The notes under the pieces were generated by a model. The model was not told where the DNA came from. It ran no database searches and was given only the letters and a program-made list of their open reading frames with translations. Positions 31,037 to 43,161 of a stretch of DNA of 64,000 bases are shown one piece after another. The translations under genes were made by a program, and so were the position numbers. Origin of the DNA: Omphalotus guepiniiformis. Taxonomy: Eukaryota > Basidiomycota > Agaricomycetes > Agaricales > Omphalotaceae. Location: contig JAQOOI010000073.1 of NCBI GenBank assembly GCA_028554645.1, forward strand, positions 496,001 through 560,000, written 5' to 3'. Numbering within the stretch: the first letter of the stretch is position 1; the number at the start of each line of letters is the position of its first letter.

Positions 31037-32250
31037 TCAACCGACGAAGAGCCTGGGGTCGACCTCATTAACATCAACGCCAAGATAATAATCATCAATG
31101 TCGTCCACTGATCCCTCAACGACACCATCCAAGTCGCCATCGCGATTAAGGTTCGGTTCCTCGACGTAATTTTCAAGATCGGATGGAGGAGTTGCGTATA
31201 CGCTATCTTCCTTCGCAGTAGATGCGTCGTCAACGTCGCATTCTCCGTCGTTCTCCACTCCTTCGCCTCCATTAGGCAAAGTTGACAAATACGTAGAGAC
31301 ATCGTCGTCCTCCCAGCCTTGCGCACCACCCGCAGCCATAGGGACGCTAGGGCGTACGGCTGGGTTGGGTCGTGTCGTGGGGTAAGGCCTTGGACGTGCT
31401 TGAGCCCTGACTGAACTGTCCATACCGCGCACGGGACCAACGCTACTAACGTGGTGTTGGTGTTGGTGTTGGTGTTGGTTTTGGTTTTGCTGCTGCTGGA
31501 TTTGGTACTGCTGGACTTGATACTGGTACTGCTGGGTTTGCTGCTGCTGGATTTGGTACTGCTGGACTTGATACTGGTACTGCTGGGTTTGGTACTGCTG
31601 GATTTGGTGTTGCTGGATTTGGTACTGCTGAACGTGGTACTGCTGATTTTGGTACAGTATTTGCATTTGCATTTCCAGCTGTTGGATTCGAGTCTGTAAT
31701 TGGAGCTGATTTTCGTATTGTTCCTGGTTCTGGACTTCGTTGTTCTGAAAATACTCGGGTTGCGAAGTAGAACCCAAGTCCCCAGAAGGAGCGTTCATCC
31801 TGAGAATCTGCTATTAAAACTCGAAGTCAAACCACCACGGAAATAATGCATACCAGTTTTCTGTCCAGGGAACTTCCGTAGGCGGAGCGGCAGGAAAAGA
31901 GCTGTCAGCGACGGTTGGCTGCACATCAGGTTCCTGGTATCCCAGTATATGCCTCAGGTCGTTAGATCGCACTGCTTGTGGGTGATGTATCTCGGGAGCA
32001 GGTGCATAAACGATCTCCTGAGGTACACTAGTAGGTGAATCCCGACCACAAACGGATGAATGAACGAATATAACGATGAGTACGAAGCCTGACACGCAAC
32101 ACGCAATCAAAAGACTTACGGAAGATTGGGAACCCACTGAAGAGGAGGTACACCCTCAACGTCGTTGTTAATCGTACCGGTACTATTGTCACTGGGAGCG
32201 CCGTCGCTCTGAGGTACAGGATAATGTGTAACGGGAGCAAAATTCGACAT
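31037..32250 (-). CDS. Gln-rich protein, left paralogue lacking the finger region
   Basis: Three exons: 32250-32120, 32027-31854, 31799-31037; 355 residues. It shares the start MSNFAPVTH, the second exon VPQEIVYAPAPEIHHPQ, and a long Gln/Tyr tract near residues 120-215 made of QQYQIQQ-type units, expanded relative to the right copy. The C-terminus ends in an acidic stretch, then VDPRLFVG. Comparison with the right copy shows an internal deletion of about 500 bp that removed all Cys/His finger motifs and put the last codons in another frame. The product, if made, would be a low-complexity protein without the presumed DNA-binding part. All splice signals remain canonical. Confidence 0.65.
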
Positions 32251-33338
32251 TGCGTTGAGCGTAGCTGCGTACGTGACGGGCGTGGTTTCAGTAGTATAGA
32301 TTTGGGTAGATTTTGGAAATGGTCGGGGGGGCGATTTATGATGAGTTCGATGTCTGGGGTTTGTGTTGGGAAAGTCAAGAGAGGTCGAGAGAATAGAAAG
32401 AAATAATCTCTTACACCTGAACGCGATTTCTTTTAAACCTATCCTACATCGAGGGCCACATAACGCGAGCACTTGCAACGACTCCTCGTCCACTGTTGTG
32501 TTGCATAGTACTTCATTGTGACCGACTAGGAGGTAGACTGGTCCACTCAGATAGTGATAGTGAGATTTGATTGGTAGAAGGAACCTACACGAGGATTGTT
32601 GTTAGAATTGCCAGTCTATTGAACGATTTTTTGATTTTTTTAAATATTTTCTTTATATTTTTTGGAATTGGAACAATGGTCAACAGCAATCCTAGTGAAC
32701 ACTAACCTTTCGACATCTTTTCTCTTCTCTTCTCTGAGACCTTCACTAAGTGACCCTAGTTGAGATGAAGATTGAAGGCTGCCGGTCTTTGCTAGACCGT
32801 AGCGACGTTTGAAGAAGGACTGAGTGGGACGACGTGGACGTGTTGCAGGAAGGAAACAGATATACTTAGCAAGAAGGTTTTTTTTCGCCAGCTTGCAATA
32901 TTATGTCTAAATATGGACCTAAATTTCCACAGTTAACCCTTCTTGCATGCTGCTGCGTGCGCACAACAACTCGCACCAAAAAAATAAATATTCCAATTCC
33001 AAAATACATATGTACTTACTGCGCTACGTATGTCGACGAAAGTAATCCACATATTGTCTTTCTTTCATTCATGTTCATTCTCGGACACGATGACCCTGCA
33101 ACCGTTACGATAGGTACGTACAACTCTTTGTCGGCCTTCGAATGCAACCTCAGGCCTCAGGCCTCAGTACTGCCTCAGTCCTTGTCCAGGATCCAATTCT
33201 AGCCATTATTAGGCAGTTCATCGCCACACTTTACGGCTGAACCACAATAGATATCACAACCAGACCGTAGACGGAGTCAAGCTACAAGCTGGATCAAGAC
33301 CACAATGACATTGACGTGAGCTAGTCGGCGGTACGTAC
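32251..33338. other. Spacer upstream of the Gln-rich gene, left arm
   Basis: No gene seen. It contains the 5' leader of the Gln-rich gene and a block (32400-33330) present in the right arm (inverted, about 44100-43170) and in the middle copy (direct, 39480-40400). AT-rich runs and TTTTTTT tracts occur near 32625-32660 and 32877-32885. Confidence 0.6.
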
Positions 33339-34720
33339 ATGCGTAGATTCTCGGAATGTCCACAACAGAAGAACATGTTCCACAATCTCGGGGATGGGAG
33401 AGGTCGGGGTAGATTTGACAATGCTCGTAGTCGCGCTCTTAGTCGGGAAGCTTCATTGTCTTCGTCAATTACCCCTCATACACTCCATTCCCCTCAACAA
33501 GTATCTCCAATGCCCACGTCAATTTCAACCCCGGAAACCCGCTCAACAGTTTCTCAACCGCTGCACCGGGTATCTCAATCCCACCCTCACTTCCATCCGG
33601 CACGCCAAACCGCAATAAAATTCTCCTCGAGGTTCACGCACTTAGCCAGCGATCCTCCTAAGGACCCCTGACGAAATCTCAAAGGAAATATTGATAACCT
33701 CGTATCCTCTTCGCGAGGTCATTACACTCCACTTGTTACATCCCTTCCTCTACCTGCAACCCCACCACCTCAATCGAAGCCTTTCGCTCCGTAAGCATCG
33801 TCACCTCCGGTTGGCAAACCGGGACACCTTCAAGGACCAACTCAGTGACACCAGACAGGTTTCGCACCACGATCCCAACGATCTGCGTCCCGAATTGCTA
33901 GCAATGTGGTCCGTGTACTGTTTGATGGTCAAACGGGTGAGGCCACTGCATGAAGCAGCAAATTCGCGAAGAGGCTCCACATCGACGAAGCAGGAGATGG
34001 AAAGAGACGTTAGGGAAAGAGTATGCGAGAGGTGCTGGAGGGAAGTATGTCAAGTAGGAATTGGGAGAGGAACTGGATGCGGTAGCGAAGGATATTCTGA
34101 AGGGCGTTGACGAAGTAGTCAAAATTTCAGACCAAGTCAGATCATGGACCAAGGAGCTCTCGGACAAGAGGAAGGAATGAAAACGTTGGCGAAGACAATG
34201 GGAGCGGACAACGGGTTAGAATGACCGGGACTATAGTAAGAGATGGAAAGGAAAATGGTGTAAGGCTATTGAATCTGGCTATGATGAGAATTATTCTTAC
34301 GAATGTCGAAACCAATCCAACCGAAAAGCGCACTGTTCATCCCAAGACACGAAGATACTTGCAAGCCACGACTTTCTCGTTTTGTAGGAAAGATCTTGAA
34401 GTCCATCCGCCTGTGACCTGTCGCTTTTGCCTATATTTGAACCCACGCAGAACCAGAAGTAAAGCGGAAAGTGAAACGGGATAACCAGCCAATTGTAGCA
34501 TTTCTCTGCAGCTGAGAAGTACTTGGCGTTGAGGAGACCGCTAAAGCGATGTTTTTTATCTCTTGACCAGAATGATCACTAGGAATCTTGAGTTGTACAC
34601 ATTGACAATCCAATAATCCAATAAGATATGGAGCGCTATCGTTGATATTGACGAAAGAGACCGTAGACCATAAAGTAGAACAGAAGAGTCGAACCACAGC
34701 GAATAAGTCGTTTTTCAAGT
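33339..34720 (-). pseudogene. F-box-like gene, left copy, degraded
   Basis: Reading the minus strand from about 34720 gives FVNINDSAPYLIGLLDCQ, preceded by LWSTV. This resembles the F-box-adjacent segment of agaric F-box proteins (W-x-x-V-x-F-x-N-I-N-D-x-A-P). Further down come pieces shared with the right copy (LTRLTIKQYTDH, VEHVL near the end). No single frame spans the gene; stops and frame changes break it several times. The assignment to F-box proteins is by pattern only. In other organisms such proteins are ubiquitin-ligase adaptors. Confidence 0.4.
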
Positions 34721-35163
34721 TGTTCAGCGTTGGAGATGGATGCTGGCAAGAAAGTCAGTAACGAGCTGACAAATCAATATTAATATTTCTGGATGTAATG
34801 ATAGTACGACTTCTACCACCCACCATGACTTTGCGGCTACTACTCATGGACGACGGAAGGTATGTTCAAATCGTCTCTGTACATCTTTATTCTCTTACCG
34901 TGCATTAGGGTATAATTGGGAATGACTCAAGAGCATGATACAGCTATCGATGAACTCGGAATTTCGGGCAGGGATGAAATTACAGCGTGAACTCGTCCTC
35001 TTCGCCAGCATCTCCACAATGAAGACGGAGAGTCTCCATGTTTGGGCAAAGCCGCGCAAGCTGAGTGCTCCAAAGAACGATGATAACGCTATTGTCAATA
35101 TCTGATAGAACCCACCTCGATCGAAGACTCAAATTTCGAATATTCATCGCTCAGCGTACCTAT

Positions 35164-35575
35164 TCCAAATGGAGAACTACTTGCCTTTTGACATATGGGA
35201 CAAGACGGTGGGGAGTCAGGAAAGACAGGATCCGTTTTACGTTGCTGGAAAGCGAGCGAAGTGTCGCCCTAATCTCAAAGATTCATCCTAACAAATTCTC
35301 GTGTACACGCAATATCTACGCTCACGTCTTTGCGGGTTCAGGACTTTGGGTTGTACTGGGCAGCTATCACACAGGGTCTCCAAGCCAATAGCTCTCAACA
35401 ATCTCTCGAAATTGGTTTACTACCCAACCTAACCAGCGATCAACGCATTGTTCTCGCGAAGCATGCTCCTTGCCCCTGACCTCGACGAAGCCGAGCCTCT
35501 CCGTGAATTCGCTGCTTCGTGCCGCGGTCCCACCCGCTTGACTATCAAGCAGTACGCGGATCACGATCCATGGCG
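35164..35575 (+). pseudogene. F-box-like gene fragment
   Basis: The plus strand from 35164 reads MENYLPFDIWDKTV (an F-box-like opening). It contains stops near 35284 and 35428, and then reads APDLDEAEPLREFAASCRGP and LTIKQYADHDP before homology stops at 35570 (junction CACGATCC/ATGGCGGG). The matching minus-strand gene at 41135-40400 continues further, so this copy lost its C-terminal half by rearrangement. Confidence 0.4.
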
Positions 35576-36013
35576 GGTCACATGAGAATGTTGATGTGTC
35601 GCATGAGATGGCCCGTTTACCGCGTCTCTAACCCAACGCATACACTCACCCTATCAAACAACGTAATCTTAACTGCATACATCACACTCGCACCTGCTTT
35701 TCCCCACACAATTGTGTTCGCCAATCTAACAACCCAAGAGATTCCGCGGTCCAAGCTTGACAACGAACAGACGTCTCACCAAGATTTCCGCCCCGCCCCC
35801 CCAAAAAAGCTCACAGCACACAGTTCCCCAGCAGAATTCGCTGTACCCGCCAAACCAGACACCCCGACTGACAGCAGCGCCGCCATCGTTATACGCGGAC
35901 CGTACACATCGACGAGTGGACCAGCGATGAGCCGTGAGAGGAGCGTAAAAAGCAGCGCGAGGATGTTGGAGTTTGATACTTGCTTTTGGGTTAGGTTGAA
36001 GGATGTTGATTGA
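35576..36013 (+). CDS. Hypothetical ORF next to a rearrangement junction
   Basis: An open frame runs from the fragment junction to 36013. It holds a hydrophobic segment (NNVILTAYITLAPAFPHTIV), then a Pro/Ser/Thr-rich hydrophilic tail. Part of it (35632-35740) is the direct repeat also found at 28716-28830. It may be an exon of an old gene moved here, or chance. No family is recognised. Confidence 0.25.
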   Translation, partial: GHMRMLMCRMRWPVYRVSNPTHTLTLSNNVILTAYITLAPAFPHTIVFANLTTQEIPRSKLDNEQTSHQDFRPAPPKKLTAHSSPAEFAVPAKPDTPTDSSAAIVIRGPYTSTSGPAMSRERSVKSSARMLEFDTCFWVRLKDVD

Positions 36014-36490
36014 GAGAGTTAGGAGGAAAACGCAAACCAGGCGAGGAATGAGGAGAAGAACCCTTACTTAGCTTGTCCATGTCAAGGCTTGGTCCGCCTC
36101 CGCGCTCTATTCAAGCTAGTTTTTGGTTGGTTTTGGTCATTCTGCGAGTACTGATACGGCGGGGATGCGGACTCAGGTGAGATTTTAGCCTATTGTGGGA
36201 AATCATGCCCAAATATAGACGAGCAGCTCCATCTCTTGTCTGCGTAATCAGTAGGTATGCAAGAATTCCTGAAGATGTGGAGGTCAGGGATATAGAGAGG
36301 TTGGACTAAGGAGGTTACGCGTTACAAGCTTTGACATCGGTCCTAAATGTACGATTGTTGATGTGAACTAGGAAGGTGTTTGGTTGATTGTCAGGCGGGT
36401 GAAGTCTCTGTCTCAATTGCAGAATCAAGCATAAGGTCCCCCCTTGATTGGTCGTGAATGACCTAGATGAGTTGTGATGATGCTTCACTA
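36014..36490. other. Intergenic stretch
   Basis: Nothing recognisable. It separates the left arm from the downstream flank of 7-TM copy 2, whose shared repeat begins around 36495. Confidence 0.5.
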
Positions 36491-36873
36491 CATCCTTCAT
36501 GGTGTACTACTAGGTCAATCCAAAAAGTCCTTTCCCCTTTCAGTCATGTGTGATTGTGTAACATGTTTTTTTTTGACACTCTGAGAACATACTACTGATT
36601 AGACTCAATGAGGGCAGATATGACTCTGTTGAGAAACCAGATATGCTTTTAAGATGTTGATATATGATTTTATACAGACACATATATCTCTTGCTTTGGA
36701 CCAAGAACACTAGAAGAACTAACTACATATATTGCAGATATAAATAGGTCTAAAAAGAAGAATCCCTGGTATTGGCAGTAGCAGAGCTACAACATTAGTA
36801 TACAAACATCTTGAGAAGGATAGAACTTGGAACCACAGCCATTCTTATCACCAACTACACCATCCTCTATTCC

Positions 36874-38371
36874 TTACACTTCTGCATCTTTGTCCTCCAT
36901 GTTCATGGCCCCTTGTCCACTACCTTTACCAAGATCTTGCAGCTCAATACCATTATCATTATCACCTGGATGAGTGCCTCTTTTGATCAAAGACCCCTCA
37001 TGGAAATGTGAAGACACTGGTGTGGTACCTTCTACAGACTGCAATGTTGTGAGTGTAGAATTTGCAGCTGACCTTCCATTGTTATCAAAGGCAAGAGAGG
37101 ACATCTCTGTCATAGTATCATTGATTGGAGATCTACTGAAATTCACCAAGGCAATGACTGCAATGGGATATATTACCTGTAGAGTATGTGGTTAGTCAGA
37201 GTCTATATCACAATCAGTGATGAATCCATACTGAGGAACAGTCAAAAATTGTACCCAGCATATCTGTAAGATATAAAGCAGTGATGCTTTCAGATACAGA
37301 CTCTGGCAGTTGATTCAATATCAACAGCAACATTATGTTACCCAGCTGTCAGGATATGAGCAGATTATAATATCTGTGGACTGGAACACTTCACCTGTAT
37401 AAATCCATAGGCAAGTCCTGATTCCACAAAGAGTGCAAGAATCTTCTCCATCTCTGTCTTTTTCTTGCTTCCATGTTCAGAGAAAGATTTGTGATACTGC
37501 CTGAGTCAATGTATAAGTACTTCTATAAGATGTGAAGACAGAAAACTGACCAAGCCTTTATATAAATTAATCCTGTTCCTAGTATATTCACTGCAAAGCT
37601 AATAGCAAGGCTAGCTATGTTGATCTTATTGAATGTATCACTGTCATTTGGAGCAATAAGCATGATAGCACTAGCAAAGTTTAGTGCTGTGCATTCTTTG
37701 TGAGACTTTATTATCTGAATCTGAGAAAAATCAATCTCACCAATATTAGCTAGCATAGTTGAAATAAGGCCCAACTTGATATACATATTTCCAGGCCACA
37801 CTACCCATGCTCTCCAGGCAATAGTCATGTCACCAAGCAGAATCTTGTCAGGCACATATATATTCAGATTATTGAACATTTAGTTGAATAAAATTGGCTC
37901 ACATTGAATGTGAATATCAAGTTTCTGAATATTAGCAGTAGTTGTAGCAGAATTTCTGATCTTGCAAGTCGATCATCCAGAGAAAGTGATGGGTTTCTGA
38001 TGAACCATTCTTGATATTCAAAAAATATTTCACCAAGTCTGCAAGCTATATCCACAGAAAACAGAAGGCACAAAAGACATGTAAGGGCAAACAATAGCTT
38101 TAATGGTGTACTGTTCAGCCCTTGATGCCTGAATGTTTTATTGAGAGGAGTTAGTAGCATTGCTTCAGATACTTCATTACTACTTGCCAAAGAGTCCTTG
38201 CAATAAGACAAGCAAAGATAATAAATGGAACTATCAGAATATTGTCAGATATGTATAAAGCAAAGTTTGGAATTTCATACAGAATAAAAGTGCATATACA
38301 CAAAATTCTAAGGTGTAACCAATTATGGTAACACCAAAGTCTAGAAGAGTGTCATTTTCTGCTGGTGTCAT
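36874..38371 (-). CDS. 7-TM membrane protein, copy 2
   Basis: Predicted multi-pass membrane protein in several short exons. ATG at 38371 starts MTPAENDTLLDFGVTIIGY. Hydrophobic exons follow: 38085-37900 with LLFALTCLLCLLFSVDIACR; 37835-37745 with GDMTIAWRAWVVWPGNMY; 37720-37560 with ISFAVNILGTGLIYIKAW; a segment near 37460-37400 encoding VESGLAYGF; and the last exon to 36874 with a hydrophilic Ser/Asp-rich tail. The layout is the agaricomycete 7-TM family with an RAWVxWP motif and a cytoplasmic tail, function unknown. A TATAAAAC box lies at 38437-38444, about 65 bp upstream. The gene is AT-rich compared with its neighbours. It is almost identical to copy 1 and serves as the empty site for the Harbinger insertion. 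I did not confirm every splice junction. Confidence 0.7.
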
Positions 38372-38436
38372 CTTGAGCTTTGGTTGTTTGTGAGAAAAGA
38401 GGATGTCAATATCACCTATCACCTCTCTGTGTGTCA

Positions 38437-38444
38437 GTTTTATA
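38437..38444 (-). promoter_or_regulatory. TATA box of 7-TM copy 2
   Basis: TATAAAAC on the minus strand, followed by TGACACA, is shared in sequence and spacing with copies 3, 4 and 5. It is about 65 nt upstream of the ATG at 38371. Confidence 0.65.
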
Positions 38445-38599
38445 GAAATAAGAGATCAAATTGAATCTTCTTGGAACAAAGATCAGTACAGCACATCACA
38501 ATTATTAGAACAGATGATACCTCAGTTGAGAAGATATCTAAGATTAGGTGAGCTCTCAATGTGCATCATGTTTCACTGGTTTCTGGCCACTGTTTAAGT

Positions 38600-39339
38600 T
38601 TATATACTTTTGAGAACTATGTGATGTAAATCAGTCTGGGATGTAAGATGCTATTGTAGTAGTAGTGCCAACAAGTTACTTGGAATCAATGTTTGTAGCA
38701 TAGCCATCTTAAAAGTATATTTCTTCATCTATAAACCTATTTGTGCAAATAAACCAGCATATACAGGATTGAAGTATTATAGAGTAATATTAAATATGCA
38801 ACTCTCTCCTTGTACTGGATACACATAGACAAAGAGAAGACACAAGATTGTGCAGATTGAGATGATTTAGATACAAAGATCAACAGAATCCATATGATAC
38901 CTCAGGATAGTTGATAGTTGAAATATGAGATGAGAAGGCCTGTCAAATACATTACAGTCCAGCAGGCTATGCCCATAGAAATAAATCTATTATTGAAGAA
39001 TCAATATGATAGGAATGATTTCTGTGATCCACTCAATCTCAGTTGCACAATCATCTCAACACCATAAAGATTGACATGGGAACACAATCCATCTAGACTG
39101 ATATTCCATTGAATGGTTTGTTTGTTTGTTTGTTTTTGAATTTTCATCTAGATTGTGAGTGTTACAAGAGAAACAATTGTGCTCCCAGTGATGCTGAATT
39201 AAGTACACTAGATGTGCTAAGTACTACATAAACTCCAGCTTAACAAGAAGACCTTGATCATTGTTCAGCTGCAATCTTCAAAGGTTTGCTCTTGGGTCGA
39301 GAAGTCCAAGTGATACAGAGGCAAAAAAAAAGGGCATAT
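38600..39339. other. AT-rich intergenic stretch with a (GTTT)n run
   Basis: No gene seen. Part of it (to about 39110, ending near ACACAATCCATCTAGACT) is also found upstream of copy 3 near 50570-50590, so it belongs to the repeated 7-TM unit. A (GTTT)5-type microsatellite lies at 39118-39136. Confidence 0.6.
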
Positions 39340-40500
39340 AATTGACATATGTCGAAACAGTACTTGAGATGTATACATGAGAAACAATACATGATAAAAA
39401 CCATAACTCTACCACAAATGCAATACAAAATGTTCTCAAGTATGAAATTGTACATAAGTAAGAGAATCAAAGCCTGGACACAAACAACACAAATAATCTC
39501 TTACACCTGAGCCCAATTTCCTTCAAACGTATCCTACATTGAGAGGCCACATAACACGACACTTGCACCATGACTCGTTGCCTTTAAGCAGTAAATACAA
39601 CTCGTCCACTGCTGGTGTTGTGTAGTCACTGTAGTACTTCATTGTGACCGACTAGGAGGTAGACTGAGTGAACCAGATAGTGATAGTGATTGGTAAAAGG
39701 AAGGTTAAACCTAAACGAGGATTGTTGTTAGAGATGCCAGTCCATTGAACAATTTATTTTATATTTTATTTTATTTTATTTTATTTTGGAAATTGAAACA
39801 ATGCCTATTGAACACTAACCTTTCGACATCTCTTCTCTTCTCTTCTTTGATACCTTCATTGAGTTGAGTGACCCCAGTTGATAAATAAAGTTGAAGGCTG
39901 CCAGTCTTTGCTAGACCATAACGACCTTTGAAGAACTGAGTGGGACGACGCGGAGCCGCGGACACAGTGTACGGATGTACTTAGCAAGGAAAAAAAAAAA
40001 TTCTGAATGTTATATGTCTTAATATGGTCATAAATTCCCACATTCAATGACCACCGTCAGCTGCGTGTAATGCTTCCTGCATTGTGCGCACAACCACTCG
40101 CACCAAAAAGATTAATATTCCACATATGTACTTACTGTGCTACGTATGTCGACGATAGTGATCCACAGATTGTCTTTCTTTCTTTCTTTCTCATTCTCGG
40201 ACACGATGACCCTGCAACCATATACGTACGTACAACTCTTTGTCAGCCTTCGAATGTAAACCTCATGCACTTTATTGCTGAACCACAATAGATATCACGA
40301 CCAGACCCTAGACAGAGTCAAGCCACAAGCTGGATCAAGGCTCGATAAATGTTTCAGACCACAATGACATCGACGTGAGCTAGTCGGTCGTACGTACATG
40401 CGTACATTTTCGGAGTGTCCAAAAGAAGAGCATGTTCCACAATCTCGGTGGATGGGGGAAGAGTTGACAATGCTCGTAGTCGCGATCGTGGTCTGGAAGC
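39340..40500 (+). repeat. Middle partial copy of the duplicated block, direct
   Basis: 39340-39480 matches 30800-30920 and 39480-40500 matches 32400-33480, both in the same orientation as the left arm. The Gln-rich gene (31.0-32.25 kb) is cleanly missing between the two matches. An AT-rich (TTTTA)n microsatellite at 39752-39786 replaces the T-rich run of the left arm. It holds no intact gene. Confidence 0.75.
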
Positions 40501-41135
40501 TTCATTGTCTTCGTCATTTACCCTTCTTTGATCTTAGAAACTTTGCAAGCATCTCATTACACTCCCCTTGTTCTACACCTTCCATTAACGGCAATCCCAG
40601 CACCTCATTCCTAGCCTTGTGCTCCGTAAGCATCGTCAACTCCGTATGGCCAACAAATCCAACGACCTGTGTCCCGAAATTAGGATCGTGATCCGCGTAC
40701 TGCTTGATAGTCAAGCGGGTGGGACCACAGCACGAAGCAGCGAATTCACGGAGAGGCTCGGCTTGTCAGGGAAGGAGTATGCTTCACGAGAACGATAAAT
40801 CGATCACTGGTTAGGTTGGGTAGTAAACCAAATTCGAGAGATTGTTCAGAGCTATTGGCTTGGAGACCCTGTGTGATAGCTGCCCAGTACAACCCAAAGT
40901 CCTGAACCCGCAAAGACGTGAGCGTAGATATTGCGTGTACACGAGAATTTGTTAGGATAGATCTTTGAGATTAGGGCGACACTTCGCTCGCTTTCCAGCA
41001 ACGTAAAACGGATCCTGTCTTTTCTGACTCTCCACCGTCTTGTTCTATATGTCAAAAGGCAAGTTGTTCTCCATTTGGAATAGGTACGCTGAGCGATGAA
41101 TATTCGAACTTTGAGTCTTCGATGGAGGTGAGTTC
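40400..41135 (-). pseudogene. F-box-like gene, middle copy, degraded
   Basis: The minus strand from about 41075 reads MENNLPFDI then stops. Later sections read SLCTQ-like and PIALNNLSNLVYYP, then LTIKQYADHDPNFGTQVVGF and TELTMLTEHKARNEVLGLP near 40690-40590. That last stretch is the best preserved copy of this family in the window. The C-terminal part is shortened relative to the right copy (it jumps from LAKFLRSKKGK to EASRPRSRLRALS). At least three stops interrupt it. Role by family resemblance only: F-box-like protein. Confidence 0.4.
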
Positions 41136-41549
41136 TATCAGATGTTGACAATGACGTTATCATCGTTCTCTGGAGCACTCAGCTTGCGCGGCTTTGCCCA
41201 AACATGGAGACTCTTCGTCTTCATTGTGGAGATACTGGCGAAGAGGACGAGTTCACGCTGTAATTTCATCCCTGCCCGAAATTCCGAGTTCATCGATGGC
41301 CGTATCATGCTCATGAGTCTTGACAAATTATGCCCTAGTGCACGGTAAGAAATCAAAGTCATACAGAGACGATTCGAACATACATACCTTCCGTCGTTGG
41401 AGAGTTGTAGCCGCAAAGTCATGGTGGTGGTAGAAGTGGTAATTACATACAGAGATATTGATTTGTCAGCTCGTTACTGACTTCTTGCCGCCAGCTGCAT
41501 CCAGGCTGCATCCATCCAGATTCCACAGTCTGAATCTCCAACGCCGAGC

Positions 41550-43161
41550 AACTTGAAATACGATTCATTCGCTGTGGTTCAATCTCTCTCTTCTACTTTA
41601 TTGTCTATAGTCTTATTCGTCAATATCAACGATAGCGCTCCATGTCTTATTGGATTATTGGATTATTGGATTGTCAAATGTGTACGACGCAAAATTCCTA
41701 TCAGTCGGGCTGCGATAGACGGTGTCTGGTCAAGAGATTAAATAATGTCGCTTTGGTGGTCTCCTCGACGACAACTGCTTCTCAGCTGCAGAACGATGCT
41801 GAAACTGGCTGGCTATACCGCTTCACTTTCCGCCTTTTTTCTGATCCTGCATGGGTTCAGGGATAGGCGAAAGCGACAGGTCACAGGCGGATGGACTTCA
41901 AGATCTTTCCTACGAAACGACGAAAGTTGTGGCATGCCAGTACAGCGCTTTTCGGTCTATATATTACTTCGGTGTTCGTACTTCCAGACAAGTATGGACT
42001 TCAAAGCGACACCGAGTAATTCGTTTCGTTGTCGGGCGTTTCGACTAGTATTGGATTGGATTTGACATTTGTAAGAATATTATTTCTCATAGCCATACTC
42101 AAAAGGCTTACACCATTTTCTTTTCCATCTATAGCCCCGCCTCGTCGTTGCTATGTCTGCCCAGCCATTCTTATCCGTTTCCCGCCCCATTGTCTTCGCC
42201 ACCGTCTTCACTCCTTCCTCTTGTCCGAGAGCTCCTTGGTCCATCGTCTGACCTGGTCCGAAATTTTTGACTACTTTCGCCAGCGCCCTCCAGAACGTCC
42301 TTCGCTACCACATCCAGTTCCTCTCCCGTCTGCCTTCGCAGTTTTTCTCTGCCAATCCCTACTTGACATACTTCCCGCCAGCACCTCTCGCATACTCTTT
42401 CCCTAACGTCTCTTTCCATCTCCTGCTTCGTCGGAGCCTCTTCGCGAATTTGCTGCTTCATGTCGTGGCCTCACCCGTTTGACCATCAAACAGTACACGG
42501 ACCACATTCCTAGCAATTCGGGACACAGATCGTTGGGATCGTGGTGCGAAACCTGTCTGGTCTCACTGAGTTGGTCCTTGAAGGTGTCCCGGTTTGCCAA
42601 CGGAGGTAACGATGCTTACGGAGCACAAGGCTCCGATTGAGGTGGTGGGGTTGCAGGTAGAGGAAGGGATGGAACAAGTGGTGTGTAATGACCTCGCGAA
42701 GCTTGTAAGGTCGAAGAAGGATGTTATCAATAGCTCCTTTGAGATTTTGTCAGGGGTCCTTAGGAGGATTTTATGTCTACGCTAGCTGAGTGCGTGACAT
42801 CGAGGAGCATTTATTGCGGTTTGGCGTGCCGGATGGAAGTGCGGGTGGGACTGAGATACCCGGTGCAGCGGTGGAGAAACTGTTGAGAGGGTGTCCGGGG
42901 TTGAAGTTAACGTGGGCGCATTGGAGATACATGTTGAGGGGAATGAAGAGTATGAGACGGAGTTTACGAGGAGGGGGTGGGGAAGGGTGGGTGGCACAGG
43001 AGGATTGGGCAATTGACGAAGACAATGAAGCTTCCCGACTACAATCGCGATTACGAGCATTGTCAAATCTACACCGACCTCTCCCGTTCACCGAGATTGT
43101 GGAACATGTCCTTTTTTTGTGGACATTCCGAGAATGTACGCATGTACGTACCGCCGACTAG
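41550..43161 (+). pseudogene. F-box-like gene, right copy, degraded
   Basis: Plus-strand counterpart of 34720-33339. The opening has FVNINDSAPCLIGLLD near 41610. The middle is broken. Near 42605-42740 it reads VTMLTEHKAPIEVVGLQ and LAKLVRSKKDVINSSFEIL. The best open part (42790-43161) reads HLLRFGVPDGSAGGTEIPGA and later LPFTEIVEHVLFLWTF, ending at TGA. Upstream (41150-41300) a separate piece, STQLARLCPNMETLRLH, looks like a leucine-rich segment of a second gene of the same kind. Several stops and frame changes exclude one product. F-box assignment is tentative. Confidence 0.4.

Larger units (their letters stand above)
28850..35575 (+). repeat. Left arm of a large decayed inverted duplication
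   Basis: Segments of this ~6.7-kb block recur in inverted order at 53460-52290 and 46950-40680. Anchors: RUS gene (28880-29972 vs 53455-52346), Gln-rich gene (31037-32250 vs 45930-44234), F-box-like genes (33340-34720 vs 43161-41550; 34900-35575 vs 41330-40680). Divergence is substantial and includes indels in both arms. Confidence 0.85.

Noticed and set aside
31451..31699. Leu/Val-rich open frame on the plus strand
   Set aside because: It is the antisense of the CAG/CAA-rich Gln tract of the Gln-rich gene; repetitive LVLL text follows from codon bias only.
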